64,000 nucleotides of DNA, taken from the NCBI GenBank assembly GCA_004519485.1, contig CP038116.1, forward strand, positions 124,001-188,000, read 5' to 3'. The DNA is from Nannochloropsis oceanica (lineage: Eukaryota > Sar > Eustigmatophyceae > Eustigmatales > Monodopsidaceae). The notes under the pieces were generated by a model, which saw nothing but the letters and a program-made list of their open reading frames with translations, made no database searches and was not told where the DNA came from. Position numbers and translations under genes: made by a program. This document shows positions 45,940-56,523 of this stretch, piece by piece; within the stretch, counting starts at the first letter, position 1, and each line of letters begins with the position of its first letter.

Positions 45940-47587
45940 TCATTTGTTGTTGCTGCTATCTATATCGTTGATGCCGCTATTTTCTTCTACACACGAATGG
46001 TGTGGTGTGATAGCGCTGGGCAAATCACCTTTCAACTCCCCCTTGCCACTGCTTCTGCGACTAATGTTTTCATTAGAATCACTGTTACCCTCACTGCTGC
46101 TCTCAAAACCATCGCCATCGGTGCTGGTACTGCTGCCACTACTATACATACTGCTACTGCTATTGCTCTTGAACATGCCGGCATCACAACTCACCAACCT
46201 TGGCTTACCCTCCTTTCCTCCCTCCCACCACGTCGACACCGCCGCCGCCGAGGACCGAATCGAGTGGAGGGAGGGAAGAGCGGCGTGGCTGAGAGGGACG
46301 TCCACCAAGCGTCCCTTGCAAGGGATGCAAGGGTCTGGATGCCGGCGTGCGTGCTCATGATAGTGACCGTCAGTACCTATCCAGGCGTCCCAGAAGCGCG
46401 TCACGGCACCGTAGGCTCCAACATTGTGCGAGTGGTGGTAATCATGCCTGGACGGAAGACATGTGAGAAAAGGCGAAGAAATGGAAGATATGGGTCGGCT
46501 ACTATTCGAACCAAGCATAGATCGAAATGATCTCACACAAAGAAAACTCTCTCCACCTTCACCTCCTTCCCACCTCTCCTTCTCTTCCCTTCTCCCTCAC
46601 TCTACTCACATCTGCGGACCATTGAAAAAAGGTAATTGCGTGAAAGGACACCACGGAAAAGCATAACCCGAGTGTGCTGCACATGTCTCCCAGACGCGAA
46701 AGCTCGTCCAACCTAGCATGACAAGGAGGTGGGAACCAAGGAGGAGGCAGCCCGCGAGGGTGGGGAGGACGTCACACATCGCCACTTCCACCAGTCCAGC
46801 GTACTCAGAGTTGACCGAGATGTTGACCTGGGAAAAAAGGTGGGAAACCACAATAAAATAGTGAGTTCTAAACGTTTGGTGGATACGAAGAGATACGAGG
46901 GGGATCAGCAGGGCCACCACGCAGGAGACTACACGATTCCCTCAATCCCTCCCTCCTTCGTTACCCTGAACTCGTGATGCTTCTTGTGAAAGTGTTTGTA
47001 CAGCAATCGATGATGCATCAGTCTATGAGTCCAGTAGAATAGTGTGTCATTTATGGCTAAGGCCAAGACCCAGTGCTTCAGGACAGTTGGCCACGGCGGC
47101 AACGGCGCAAAGACCTCCATTCCCATGTACTTGAAGGCATCAAACAAGATGAATAGAAAAGGTAGGCGACCGAGGGCAGATCGGACGCACACCTCTTCCA
47201 GACACTTCTTGATTAGAGCGTTATCAGGCATGGTGGCTCGTTTTTGAATGCGGTAGCGGAGAAACCAGTCTTGTGCCCAGCACAAGTAGTAAAAGCCCGC
47301 GACGAACAGGTACCAAAGCTCGCTTACGAGGTACACGCCCAACTGCAAGGGTGGGGATGAAAGAGAAGAAAGCACAAATCAATTAATATGGTTGACCTTA
47401 TGTCCGTTTTCCCGTCAGAGGTCCTCCCTTTACTTATTCCCGCCACGAGATGAACTCCCATACACTCACACATTCACACACCCACACAGATACACAGGTA
47501 CACACACACACACACCAAGAATGTCAAGCGTTCACTTAGACCCAGTCCTTGGATTAGGGAGAGCCACAGCCGGCTTATGGCGTCCAT
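45940..47587 (-). CDS. Fatty acid hydroxylase superfamily: sterol C4-methyl oxidase (ERG25/SMO)-like
   Basis: Di-iron ER membrane oxidase; the closest pattern is the enzyme removing C4 methyl groups in sterol synthesis. Four exons: 47587-47516, 47342-46965, 46827-46610 and 46447-45940, 391 aa. Histidine boxes are complete: HRLMHH, HKKHHEF and HDYHHSHN. The linker WETCAAHSGYAFPW, CPFTQLPFFNG and HDYHH follows the SMO pattern (ETxxAHSGYxFPWSP...IPFxGG..HDYHH). That is why the donor at 46609 (GTGAGT) is preferred over the GTGTCC 42 bases earlier. Hydrophobic helices occur at LVSELWYLFVAGFYYLCW and LAGCLLLGSHLLVML. After WIGTDGHYHEH a Ser/Asn-rich tail of about 130 residues follows, absent from yeast Erg25. 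Substrate is inferred. Confidence 0.85.
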
Positions 47588-47821
47588 ATTACGCTGCTTC
47601 TTGATTGGGAGAAATGCGCACTTATACAAGGCAGCGAAGCAGGGCGCGAGGTTAGGAGTTGCGAGATTGCGCTGAAGATGGTCTGTGGGTGACAAAGGGT
47701 GCAGCGATCTGCCGCCTGTCGCAAGAATGGCTTGACCCTATCAGGTTGGTGGAAACAGCTCTCCTCTCCTAGGCTGTTTTTGTTGTTGTGTGGGAAAAAA
47801 CGATAGCAAAGCAGACGAAGG

Positions 47822-48052
47822 ATGAGGGACGTAAACTTGGAAGAGGTAGAGGATCAGTCAAAAAAACAACAGGCTTCACCCTTGAGTGAGCACCGTCCTA
47901 GCAATACACTTGCTGCGTCAGAGTTCGACTTGGAGACTGTGCTTGCGCGACGAGGTGCGGGAAGCAGAGTGAACGTGACCCAAGAACGCTTTGATCGTGT
48001 GACATCAATTGTACCTCCCTACAGTGGGCGATGGCCCATATGCTCCTTGTGA
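47822..48052 (+). CDS. Possible small gene or first exon (unrecognised)
   Basis: An ATG ORF reads MRDVNLEEVEDQSKKQQASP, then EFDLETVLARRGAGSRVNVT and VTSIVPPYSGRWPICSL. It then meets TTGTGAGTAT, which is both a stop and a good donor (GTGAGT). Composition is protein-like, not low complexity. If spliced, the following exon would lie in 48060-48330; I see no clear one. Located between the starts and ends of two minus-strand genes. Confidence 0.35.
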   Translation: MRDVNLEEVEDQSKKQQASPLSEHRPSNTLAASEFDLETVLARRGAGSRVNVTQERFDRVTSIVPPYSGRWPICSL

Positions 48053-48445
48053 GTATCTGGGAGCAGCAGAGCTGACTAATGAGTCGGGGAAAATTAAATG
48101 GAGACAATGAGAATTAATTGTGCTTGAGAAGCAAGGAATAAGCCACCAAACCAAACGGGAGGTAGGCACGTATATATCACCCCCAACTATATCCAGCAGC
48201 GGCCAAAACACCAGAACACCCGTAAAAATCACAGATGAAGCACAATGCGTTGGTTGATCTTCCGTCTGTCTGCCTTTTTTTTCTTTTTTAACTGGGTTTC
48301 CACCCTTTCTTCTTCCCTCCTCACCAAAAATCAGATGTGAAAATATCTGCTTCCTTCTTTTCTTCCCTTCTTTTACATTTTTCTGCTCCGTCCAAGCCCC
48401 CCCTTCATTCCCTCCTTTATTCCTTCTCCATCACAGTCGCTCCCT
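48053..48445. other. Intergenic, nothing recognised
   Basis: T/C-rich towards the right, probably including the SDHC 3' UTR. No coding feature is supported. Confidence 0.45.
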
Positions 48446-49713
48446 CTACTTCTTCTTCTCTACAACATCAGGCGATGCGCTCAAAGTTACAAAGCCTGCG
48501 GCTAGGGAGGCGGCAACGGTGGCCCCAAGGAGGATGTAGGAGGCTTCGGACACGCCGCGGTTATCCAACATGTTGGGGTTGTGGTCCCACAGCTGAAGGA
48601 AGGAACGGAGAGAGAGGGGAAGGGTGAAAAAGAGAGGGTGAGCATGAATGTCGTCGTGTCGATTAAAAATAAATATACAAGACTGATGAAAACATCAGGA
48701 GGGAAGCACCATGAAATACCGCAGCGCGTCACAAGAGCTCAAAACCCACTCATACCCCTCTGTCCCTCCCTCTCAAGCTTACATAATGTCGCAACCCCGA
48801 TCCATAGTGGTAAATCAGGGGAAACGAAAACAACACCTTGGCTGGGACGCCCACCATGGAGTTGCCCAGGCTGCTCATAAGGGCCGGGACGTCTCCTCCT
48901 CCCAACGCAACCAACGATATGCCTGTCAACCCTACGGTTAATGCTCCGCCAGTAACACGCGTAGCGATGGACGTCAAGGCACCAATGGGGAATTTGTAAA
49001 TAGTCACGTGGGGGGAGACCGGACGGCCTTTGGAAGGAGGGGGAGCGGAGGGAGAGAGGGAGGGACAGGGAGAGAAATGTCAGGGGAAGTGTTGATAAAG
49101 CGACTGCTGAATAACCAGGTAGCGAACACAAACAGAAAACAATGACGTACCAGTCCTGGCCTGCCGTTCGGTGTAGGACTCTTTCCCTGCGGTGCTAGTA
49201 GAGAGTTTGCGGGGCACGATCTACGTTGGTGGTGGAGGGAGGGTGGTGGGTTGTATCAGCGAGTTTGTTGAGGATGACAAGAATGGGCAGGAGGAGAGGA
49301 TGGGAGGAACCAAGGTTCGCATAACCAAAGGGCGAGTTAAGTGTCGAGGAGCATGACAGGGCATCATGGTGTGCTTGTGAGATGGCGGTGGTGGAGGTGC
49401 CGTCGCTTTGCTCGATGGCTGAACTTGATGATCACATGGGCAAGAGTTCTAGAGACAGCATTAGCTGTGGTCTTGCAGCATCGCATGCCCTGCACCACCG
49501 CACATGCATCTAGTTTCTCGCTTTTCCCGTGCGCCAACGTTCATGTCCCTCATGTCCAGTCCACATGCATGCGCGCTAGACCCCTCTCCCTGCCCTTTTT
49601 ACCTGACATGCCATCGCCGCCGCCTTGTTACTTCTGCCGTTCTGGACGAGGCCTGCACCCACGGCCTTGCAGCTGCCGGCAAAGGCGGTCCGGAGAGGCA
49701 TGACTTCCTGCAT
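48446..49713 (-). CDS. SDHC: Succinate dehydrogenase cytochrome b subunit (SDHC)
   Basis: Membrane anchor of mitochondrial complex II, binding haem b and ubiquinone. Four exons: 49713-49603, 49220-49151, 49027-48783 and 48592-48446, about 190 aa. The N terminus (MQEVMPLRTAFAGSCKAVG, on to VPRKLSTSTAGKES) is a mitochondrial presequence; an ATG four codons further in (49701) is also possible. The family signature RPVSPHVTIYKFPIGALTSI spans the exon 2-3 junction. The haem-ligand region IYHYGSGLRHYLWDHNP crosses the exon 3-4 junction. Three transmembrane helices are visible, the last in ASYILLGATVAASLAAGFVT. All donors are GT (GTAAAA, GTACGT, GTAAGC). Exon 1 is the least certain join. Confidence 0.9.
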
Positions 49714-50126
49714 AGGAATGGAGAGCGTGTTGTTGTCTGTGGAGTCAGTGGGTGTCCTTGCTTGTGCCCCCCTCGAGACAAGGCGGGTGTTTTGCTCAAG
49801 GGTCCACAGGGGTTCCAAACCGATTCGGTTCCTCGGAGTCGTCATCGTCATCTCATCCTTCCAACGTTCCTGGCTTCTTCATATGTCCTTATGTCACGTT
49901 CCGCATACACCGTACAGAAGGCAGGCATCCCCCTGACAAGCTGACCACCACGGCGCGACTGCCGGTTGTTTTTGTTGTTGCCCTGCGAATTCTGCCAGGC
50001 TCTCGCCCAAAGCAACGGCAGTCAGCGGCATCATCGCCAACAACCTCGAACGACGAAGAAGTCTTCTTCATTCGTAGGCTCATTCCACCAAAACCCACCA
50101 ACACACACCCAACTCAGACGTAAGGC
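49714..50126. promoter_or_regulatory. Divergent promoter region, SDHC and RPN5
   Basis: About 410 bases between two divergent starts. No coding region is supported. The proteasome-gene control element of yeast (GGTGGCAAA) was looked for by eye and not seen. Confidence 0.4.
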
Positions 50127-51467
50127 ATGGATGGGCAGCTAATCCAGAAGAAGGACTGCTCGGCTGCGGTGGCAACGGCGTTGCCGGAGGCCAAGTCGTT
50201 GGCGGACGCCGGCAAGCTGGCCGAGGCTGTGGAGCTGCTGCTAGGCATTGAGAAGCAAGCGCGTATGGGCAATGACGTGACCAGTCTAAAGGAAGTGGTG
50301 CTGCAGACGGTGCGGCTGGTGCGGGAGCATAATGATTGGGAACAGTTGAACGCGACATTGACGCAGCTGAGCAAGCGGCGGTCGCAGAACAAGGCGGCCA
50401 TCACTGCTATGGTACAAGAAGCAATGGGACCTTCCTATGTGGATGCTGCCCCCGACGCCGACACCAAGAAGAAGCTCATTACTACGTTGCGTGACATAAC
50501 GGACGGCAAGATCTTCGTGGAAGCGGAACGGGCGCGCTTGACTCGGACGTTGGCGGCCTTGCTTGAGGCAGAGGGGAAAGTGGGGGAGGCGTGTGATATA
50601 ATTCAGGATGTGCATGTGGAGACTTATGGGTCCTTGGACAAGGAGGAAAAGCTTGATTTTATCTTGGAACAGATTCGACTGACGCTGGCTAAGAAGGATT
50701 TCGTCAGGACATATATTATTGCGAAGAAGGTAACGAAGAAGCTTTTGGATGGGGAGGACCCTGCGTTGCAGGCACTGAAGCTCAAGTTCTACCGATTGAT
50801 GATAGAGTACCATTCGCTGGCGGAGAAGGAGGCGTTTGAAATCGCCCAGCATTATCATTCCATTTATAACACGCCTGTGGTGAGGGCGGAGGAGACCCAG
50901 TGGAAGGAGGCGTTGAGCAGCTGCGTCTTGTTCTTGATAATCGCACCCCATTCGAACCAGCAGTCCGACATGCTGCACCGCCTCGTCTCCGAAGAAGAAG
51001 ACCGCCTTGCCGATCTTCCCGTCTACAAAGAGATCCTTAAGACCTACACGACCAAAGAAATTATCCTTTACCCCTTGCCGCAGCTCCCCGAGATTGAAGT
51101 CCACCCTGCTTTGAATCAGTACGGTCCTGAGCTCGCCAAGCACTGGCTTGCCCAGTTGCGCACGCGTGTGATTCAACACAACATCCGGGTATTGTCTGGC
51201 TACTACAAGAAGATCCGTTTGACACGCGCGGCGGAGTTGCTTTCGTTGGCCGTGCCGGAGTTGGAGACGAATATCGCGACGCTCGTAAGTGAGGGCAGCA
51301 TGTATGCCCGTGTGGATCGGCCGGCGAATCAGGTGTGTTTTGCCCCGCCTAAGGTGGCAGAGGAAGCCTTGTCGGATTGGGCAGCGGATATTTCGGAATT
51401 GTTACACTTAGTGGAACGGACGACGCATTTGATTAGTAAGGAGATGATGATTCATAAGGTGGTTTAG
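50127..51467 (+). CDS. RPN5: 26S proteasome regulatory subunit RPN5 (PSMD12)
   Basis: Lid subunit of the 19S proteasome regulator. Single exon, 446 aa (human PSMD12 is 456). The N-terminal TPR-like helices are clear (LAEAVELLLGIEKQARMGND; DWEQLNATLTQLSKRRSQNK). The middle has TDGKIFVEAERARLTRTLAA, GEACDIIQDVHVETYGSL and TYIIAKKVTKKLL. The C-terminal PCI domain shows HWLAQLRTRVIQHNIRVLSG, YYKKIRLTRAAELLSL, LVSEGSMYARVDRPANQVCF and the final helix VERTTHLISKEMMIHKVV. The ATG at 50127 agrees with family length. Confidence 0.96.
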   Translation: MDGQLIQKKDCSAAVATALPEAKSLADAGKLAEAVELLLGIEKQARMGNDVTSLKEVVLQTVRLVREHNDWEQLNATLTQLSKRRSQNKAAITAMVQEAMGPSYVDAAPDADTKKKLITTLRDITDGKIFVEAERARLTRTLAALLEAEGKVGEACDIIQDVHVETYGSLDKEEKLDFILEQIRLTLAKKDFVRTYIIAKKVTKKLLDGEDPALQALKLKFYRLMIEYHSLAEKEAFEIAQHYHSIYNTPVVRAEETQWKEALSSCVLFLIIAPHSNQQSDMLHRLVSEEEDRLADLPVYKEILKTYTTKEIILYPLPQLPEIEVHPALNQYGPELAKHWLAQLRTRVIQHNIRVLSGYYKKIRLTRAAELLSLAVPELETNIATLVSEGSMYARVDRPANQVCFAPPKVAEEALSDWAADISELLHLVERTTHLISKEMMIHKVV

Positions 51468-52461
51468 GGGGAGGGAGGGAGGGTTTGGTTGGAAGGTGGT
51501 TGAAGGAGGGGGAAAGGAGATGTACGAGGGTAGAGAATACATGACAAGAAAATACGGAACGAAACGATACGAACGTGGTGGTCTCTTTAAGGTTTAATCG
51601 GTTGTTTTGGTTTTAAAAAGATTTATGTGTGTTTACTCAAGTTTTTTCCATGTTTGGTTGTTTGTATCATCCTCCTAAGTCGTCGATACTACTCCTGTTT
51701 TGTTGAAAATTTCTTGCAGAGGTATCTGGATTCTCTTGTCGTGACCTTATGTTTTCTCTCTTCCTTCTCCCTTGTCTTGCTCCTTTTCCTTCTTTTCCTT
51801 ATTAGATCATAGCTTAAGTTGCGCAAAAAATGATAAAAATGGACAACAGAAACATACCAATATAAAAAAATGAGATGACTTCATAAGGAGGCATTCCGAT
51901 CAAAAGTTGATCCCTTTTCCGAGTCCCAAAAAGGGAAGTTGCCCTCAGACGTCCGCGTGTTTTGTTTCGGGGGGCGCCACTTACTCGCGCTTCGCGGTAG
52001 ACATAGCGCTCTTGCTGTCTTTCGTCTTTCTACATTTCGTTTTGTCCCTCTTCTATTCTCTCACTCTGTGTTACTGTGAATACAGAAGCTTTCTACCCCG
52101 CTTCGTATATGCATGTATTCCCTCTTCCTGTTTGACAAAGTCGATGTCATGGCCGTCGCCCTTTTTTTTCTCTCCTTTAAATATCGCCTCCTCGTTTGTC
52201 TTTCTCATCTCTATTCTCTTGTTGCGTATCCTTTCAAAATCATCTACGTAACCCCTCTTTTTGTCTTCTTTTACGCTTATCTACCAACGTCCAATAATCA
52301 CGTTACAAAATATGAAATTAGAATGTGAACCCCCCCAAAAAACTGAATGCCAAGATCCGAAATGGATAAAATAAAACGCAAGATGTGCATTAATAAGATC
52401 TCATCCCTTTTCCATACCTCACACTTCGCTCCTCCCTTCTTTTGTCTCTCTTGTCCTTTTT
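51468..52461. other. Convergent AT-rich 3' region
   Basis: Nearly 1 kb of T-rich sequence between RPN5 and the KH-like gene. ORFs here are hydrophobic by T-richness alone. No feature is recognised. Confidence 0.55.
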
Positions 52462-53961
52462 CTACTTCTTATCCAACTCTTTCTTTGTAGGAGTTGCGCT
52501 CTGATGGTTAGCCTTCACGCCGCTTGTAACTTCATCCGACTTAATATTCTCATCACTGCTGGTGCTGGTGCTGCTGGTGCTGCGGCTGTCGCTACCCTTT
52601 GTCGTAGTCGTAGAGGCCAGGGATGAGGAGGAGGACGCAGAGGACGAGTGGGTCGGCTTCTTGGTGGCATGCGTGGCAGGTGGAGTACTATCCCTTGAGG
52701 GCTGCTGCGTAGAGGCTTCGGTGTCAGTCGACGAGGAATCGTCATCGGAGCAGGAGGAAATGGAAGAAGGGGACGAGACTGGCGTCATGACGTTTTTCTT
52801 TGCTATGTCTCCAGACGTCGCTGCGACAGAGGAGGAAGAGGTAGCGGAAGAGGGCTTCTGAATGCGCACGGGACCCGCTGTGGCCTTCGTGGCCGGCATG
52901 TGCTGCTGCTGATGCATATTCGTAGCCATGGCCATCTCCATCTGGTTGTGCGCACGGCTCTCTAACATTGCATAGGCCTCACGGGTCGCCTCATAATTAT
53001 TACTACAAATGAAAAAGCTCACGTACTGTGCTTCCACATCCCTCGGTGCCGCCCATACCCTGGCCATCGAAATCTCCTCGATTTTCTTAAGATTCAACGC
53101 CTGCTTTCCCACCATTAATCCGGAAAGCATTGCAGGGCACACAAACATGGCCCAAATCGGCACTTGCGGATCAAACCGATGCAACCATTGCAAAATCATT
53201 TCATCGGATAACCTCAGAATTGCTTCCGCTGTTGATTTACCCCCCGGCATCTGCGTCGTGGCCGTTATCCGGATGCAAGGGTGCGGGGTAAAGGTCGCCT
53301 CCATCCAATCCGCCCCGGAAAAAGACTGGATGTACGCCAGAATCTGAGGGCAGTTTTTGAGCATTCCCAGCTTCTCTAGGGAGGACGTGCCGCTAGGGCA
53401 AGGACGAATGAAGGTTAATCCACGTCCCGGAGGCCAGTCTTGCAGGTTTGTGTCGCGGAGCTGGTTGAAGGGAGGTATGCCGGCGTAAGGCTGGAACGGC
53501 AGGAGGCGCAGCTGGGATTGCTGGGGTTGTGAAGAAGAAGTATGGGATGACTTCTGTGACACTAGTGAGGCCTGTACTGGCTTGACGACGTTGCTAGTGG
53601 TGGCGGCAGCGGTGGCAGCAGTGGTATCCTTCTTGTCCGTCTTATTGCAGCTGTCCTCCGGAGGCGCTTTTGCTGCGACGGCTTTGGCTTTCTCTTTGTT
53701 GGTGTCCGAGCCCGCCGTGCCTTGCAGCTGCAGCTGCTGCTGCTGCTGCTGACCCTTCTTCTTTTTCTTGCTCGACGTGTTGGCTTGTTGTGTCGTAGCC
53801 GTGATCGTGGCCATCTTGCTTCCGGTGGCGGTGGTAGTCGGGATCTCCTCGTCCTCAACCCCAAATGCCTCTTCCACCGCCTTGGGAACTGCAACGACGC
53901 CCGCGCTGCTGCTGCTGCCAATACTCTTTCCATCCGCGTTCATGTTGGCTACGACGACCAT
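52462..53961 (-). CDS. Ser/Thr-rich protein with a possible KH-like RNA-binding domain
   Basis: Single exon, 499 aa, ATG start (MVVVANMNADGKSIG). Three parts are visible. The N-terminal about 150 residues are low complexity, with a basic KKKKKGQQQQQQLQLQ stretch. A non-repetitive core runs from about 155 to 335: LRLLPFQPYAGIPPFNQLRD, GRGLTFIRPCPSGTSSLEKL, PHPCIRITATTQMPGGKSTA, and MVGKQALNLKKIEEISMARV followed by EAQYVSFFICSNNYEATREA. The stretch GKQALNLKKIEEISMARVW resembles a KH GxxG helix (GKxGxNIKxIEExTGARI). The C-terminal 160 residues are Ser/Thr-rich with many possible phosphosites. RNA binding is a tentative inference; the core may be a lineage-specific fold. Confidence 0.8.
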   Translation of the reverse strand: MVVVANMNADGKSIGSSSSAGVVAVPKAVEEAFGVEDEEIPTTTATGSKMATITATTQQANTSSKKKKKGQQQQQQLQLQGTAGSDTNKEKAKAVAAKAPPEDSCNKTDKKDTTAATAAATTSNVVKPVQASLVSQKSSHTSSSQPQQSQLRLLPFQPYAGIPPFNQLRDTNLQDWPPGRGLTFIRPCPSGTSSLEKLGMLKNCPQILAYIQSFSGADWMEATFTPHPCIRITATTQMPGGKSTAEAILRLSDEMILQWLHRFDPQVPIWAMFVCPAMLSGLMVGKQALNLKKIEEISMARVWAAPRDVEAQYVSFFICSNNYEATREAYAMLESRAHNQMEMAMATNMHQQQHMPATKATAGPVRIQKPSSATSSSSVAATSGDIAKKNVMTPVSSPSSISSCSDDDSSSTDTEASTQQPSRDSTPPATHATKKPTHSSSASSSSSLASTTTTKGSDSRSTSSTSTSSDENIKSDEVTSGVKANHQSATPTKKELDKK

Positions 53962-54643
53962 TTTTCCCTGGCTTTGGTGGAGTGGAAAAAGGAAAAAGGT
54001 TCAGTGGAGTGGTCGTACAAGGTCACTTCAATGCGGCAAGCAAGGCCGAGCTACGAAGTAGCACTCGGGGAGTGCGGCGGGTTGGCATGACGGGAGATCA
54101 ACTAGGAGGCAAGATAGACAACATAAAGCAAACAATCTGGTGGCGTGGCGAGGGTGTACAAAAGTGCCTTTGAAAAGGACCAGAGGGCATCTGAAAGGGA
54201 CCAGAGGGCAACACCCACCAAAGCAAAAGCGAGGCTGCCAAGTACAACGCAAATCTTGCATTGTGTCATGTGCAACTTGGAAAAGATCTCCCCCGCAGAC
54301 GGCGAGAGCTAGCGATGTGAGGGGGACAGGGATATGGAATGAATCGCGGGAAAATCGGAAGCGATGATTGCAGGGTGGACGGTGGCGACTAAGGTTATTT
54401 CTTTGTTGAATTTCGTTGATCTTTGTGTGTGCCAAATTTATCTCATTGGTCATGGCGTGTGCTACATTAAATTGAGGTGCAGCTGGCCCCCTCGCAAGCC
54501 CTACCATTGGCCTCTCAAAATATGTGCATGCACCAGGTATTTACATGGGCGACTGTATTCGTCTTCACTGTGCGCTTTCATTTTTACGTAACTTATCTCC
54601 TCTCCCTCCTCCCTGTTCCCCTATCCTCCTCGCCCCTCACACC
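53962..54643. other. Intergenic between two minus-strand genes
   Basis: Should hold the promoter of the KH-like gene and the 3' UTR of the F-box gene. A near-repeat of AAAGGGACCAGAGGGCA occurs at about 54173-54210. No gene is seen. Confidence 0.45.
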
Positions 54644-55850
54644 TCACACCCACTGCAGCTGCTCAAACATCCGTGCGACTTCCAATCGGCCGAGCTCGCT
54701 CGCCCCCGGGTTCACCACCGAGTTCAAATGTTGATGGTCACAAAGCCAGGCACTCTTCACCCGGCATCGTACCATCCCTTCCTCTTCTTCTCCCCCCCCC
54801 TCCCCAGCCCCCCTCCCTCCCTTTCTCCCTCCATTCCCATCTCCTACTACTCTCTCCACTCCCATCGTCACGCCCCGCAGTACCCTCAAATTCCCTTCCA
54901 AAAACACCGCTTCCGGCACGATAATCACCCATAACTCTTCCTCCTGTGGTGTTGAGCTCACATCCCATCCCAACGAGCAGGCAGTCGCCCCGCTCCACGT
55001 CGAGCCCGCGCGTATGACAGAGGCAAGCTCGGCCACTCTTCCATTCTGCCGATCAATGACTGTAAAGTCGAGCTCGCAAGGGCCTTGCGGACCGAAAAAG
55101 GTCATAGCTGCAAAGAAAAAAGGATAATGGAGGGGAAGAGAGGAGTGAGGTTGCTGGTCGCGGGAAAGGGAGATCGCAGAATGGGGAGGAAGGCACATGC
55201 CTTATGAGGATTTCGTACCTTGACTCAGATTCGAAAACACGAGCTCCTTGTTCTGTACAACCAGCTCCGGTTGCAACGTCCACCCTGAAAATTCAAACAA
55301 ATTTACAGGGAAATTATCGTCGAAGCGCCCCCGGCCCGCGTACAGTACTACCGACTTGCCGGTGCTGCTGCTCTTGTGAGCCCGAAAATTAACAGCAAGG
55401 TCGAAATCAGTGAAGGGGCGGGCCGGAGGGGGATGACGGATCCGATAACGGGCCCAGGCGCGCTGTGTATAGAGTGTGTAGTAGTGCTGCGGTCGTTGCT
55501 GCTGCAGCTGAGTTTGGTTTGGCTTCTCGTCTGCTTCTACAGAACAGGATGAGGGGGGTGGAGGGATCGTTACTATCCATGCCCATCGTGCCGCGCAGAA
55601 AGGTCCCCAGATCTCATTTGTCCTCGATATGGCATTCCAGCCTGTGGAAACGAGCCGCACTCGGTGTGTTATTTCGGGGTAGGACAAGAAAGAGAGGGCG
55701 TGGATCCACAGATCATCGTTGAAGGTAGTCTTGGAAGTAGTGAAGGTGTAGGAGGGAGCTGACCGTGGTGCAGACGTGGAGGAGGAGGAGGAATAAGGTA
55801 GCATGGGAGCGATGGAATGGTGTGATGTATGCTCTGGCATCGCTGCTGCG

Positions 55851-55891
<41 letters not shown>

Positions 55892-56098
55892 AGGTGGTGG
55901 TGGTGGAGGGTATGCCGCCGCTGCTGCTGATGGTGCCCGTGCTGGTGTGCCTGATGTGGGCGGCGCTTCCTGTGTCTGATTGCTGCCTTCTAATCGAGCC
56001 GACCGTCGCATGAAGAAGGCGGGCAGAAACATGAGGTCTGGGTTTAAAAAGTATTTCTGGCTGTGTTGAAAGGAGGGGGCATGGGGGAGAGAGTCCAT
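54644..56098 (-). CDS. F-box protein
   Basis: Putative substrate receptor of an SCF ubiquitin ligase. Two exons: 56098-55219 and 55107-54644, joined through a split Ala codon, 447 aa. After a Pro/Ala-rich low-complexity N terminus (an Ala run encoded by GCA repeats at about 55853-55893) comes an F-box: FNDDLWIHALSFLSYPEITH and RVRLVSTGWNAISRTNEIWG, followed by FCAARWAW. The rest, DFDLAVNFRAHKSSSTGKS, LVVQNKELVFSNLSQ and ELDFTVIDRQNGRVAELASV, looks beta-rich but matches no known substrate-binding repeat (not WD40, LRR or Kelch). The first in-frame ATG is used; the frame is open further upstream without ATG. Confidence 0.78.
55852..55893 (-). repeat. Pure CTG/CAG triplet run (poly-Ala frame)
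   Basis: About 14 consecutive CTG triplets on the plus strand are read as GCA (Ala) in the F-box gene. The run is uninterrupted, so length polymorphism between strains is expected. Confidence 0.85.
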
Positions 56099-56523
56099 GA
56101 GACCCGGAGGACATATTTGTTTGTGAAAACAAAAGCGCCGCCGCAGCTCCAGCCACCACTGCCCTTCGAGCAGCTGCAACAGGAGAAAGAGGGGAAATGG
56201 AAGGCTCTGTACAGGTGATGGGGATTATGCTGGCGCGCGATAGTGTCAGGCGTCCATGAGGGATGATCTCTCGCCGACTTCTTCAGCCTTCCCTCCCTTC
56301 CCTTCTTCCCCGAGGCCTATACATATACTTTTTTTTACAATTTTACACCATTGCCTTCAGACTCATCAGAAACACCCGTCAACGTTATGCACCTTCACAG
56401 AAAGGAAGCCATCGCACGCTTTTTTCTTCTTTTGGCCCTCACACGCGTAACTCCCACAGACTTGCACCTTGTACGCACCAAGCAACGACGACTCGCACCC
56501 CCCCCTGGCCGGCACCAATCACC
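56099..56523. promoter_or_regulatory. Divergent promoter region, F-box gene and ECM29
   Basis: About 425 bases between two divergent starts. Both reading frames are partly open across it, so a further 5' exon for either gene cannot be excluded. Confidence 0.4.

Noticed and set aside
45646-46530. 294-residue plus-strand ORF opposite the sterol oxidase-like gene
   Set aside because: Overlaps histidine-box exons on the minus strand and shows no family resemblance.
46652-46827. First model of the sterol oxidase exon ending at FPW (46652)
   Set aside because: It drops CPFTQLPFFNG, which matches the family; the GTGAGT donor at 46609 fits better.
49340-49486. Alternative SDHC first exon starting at 49486 (MRCCKTTANAVSR)
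   Set aside because: Its donor (GTGATC) is weak; the exon at 49713-49603 has a better donor and a better presequence.
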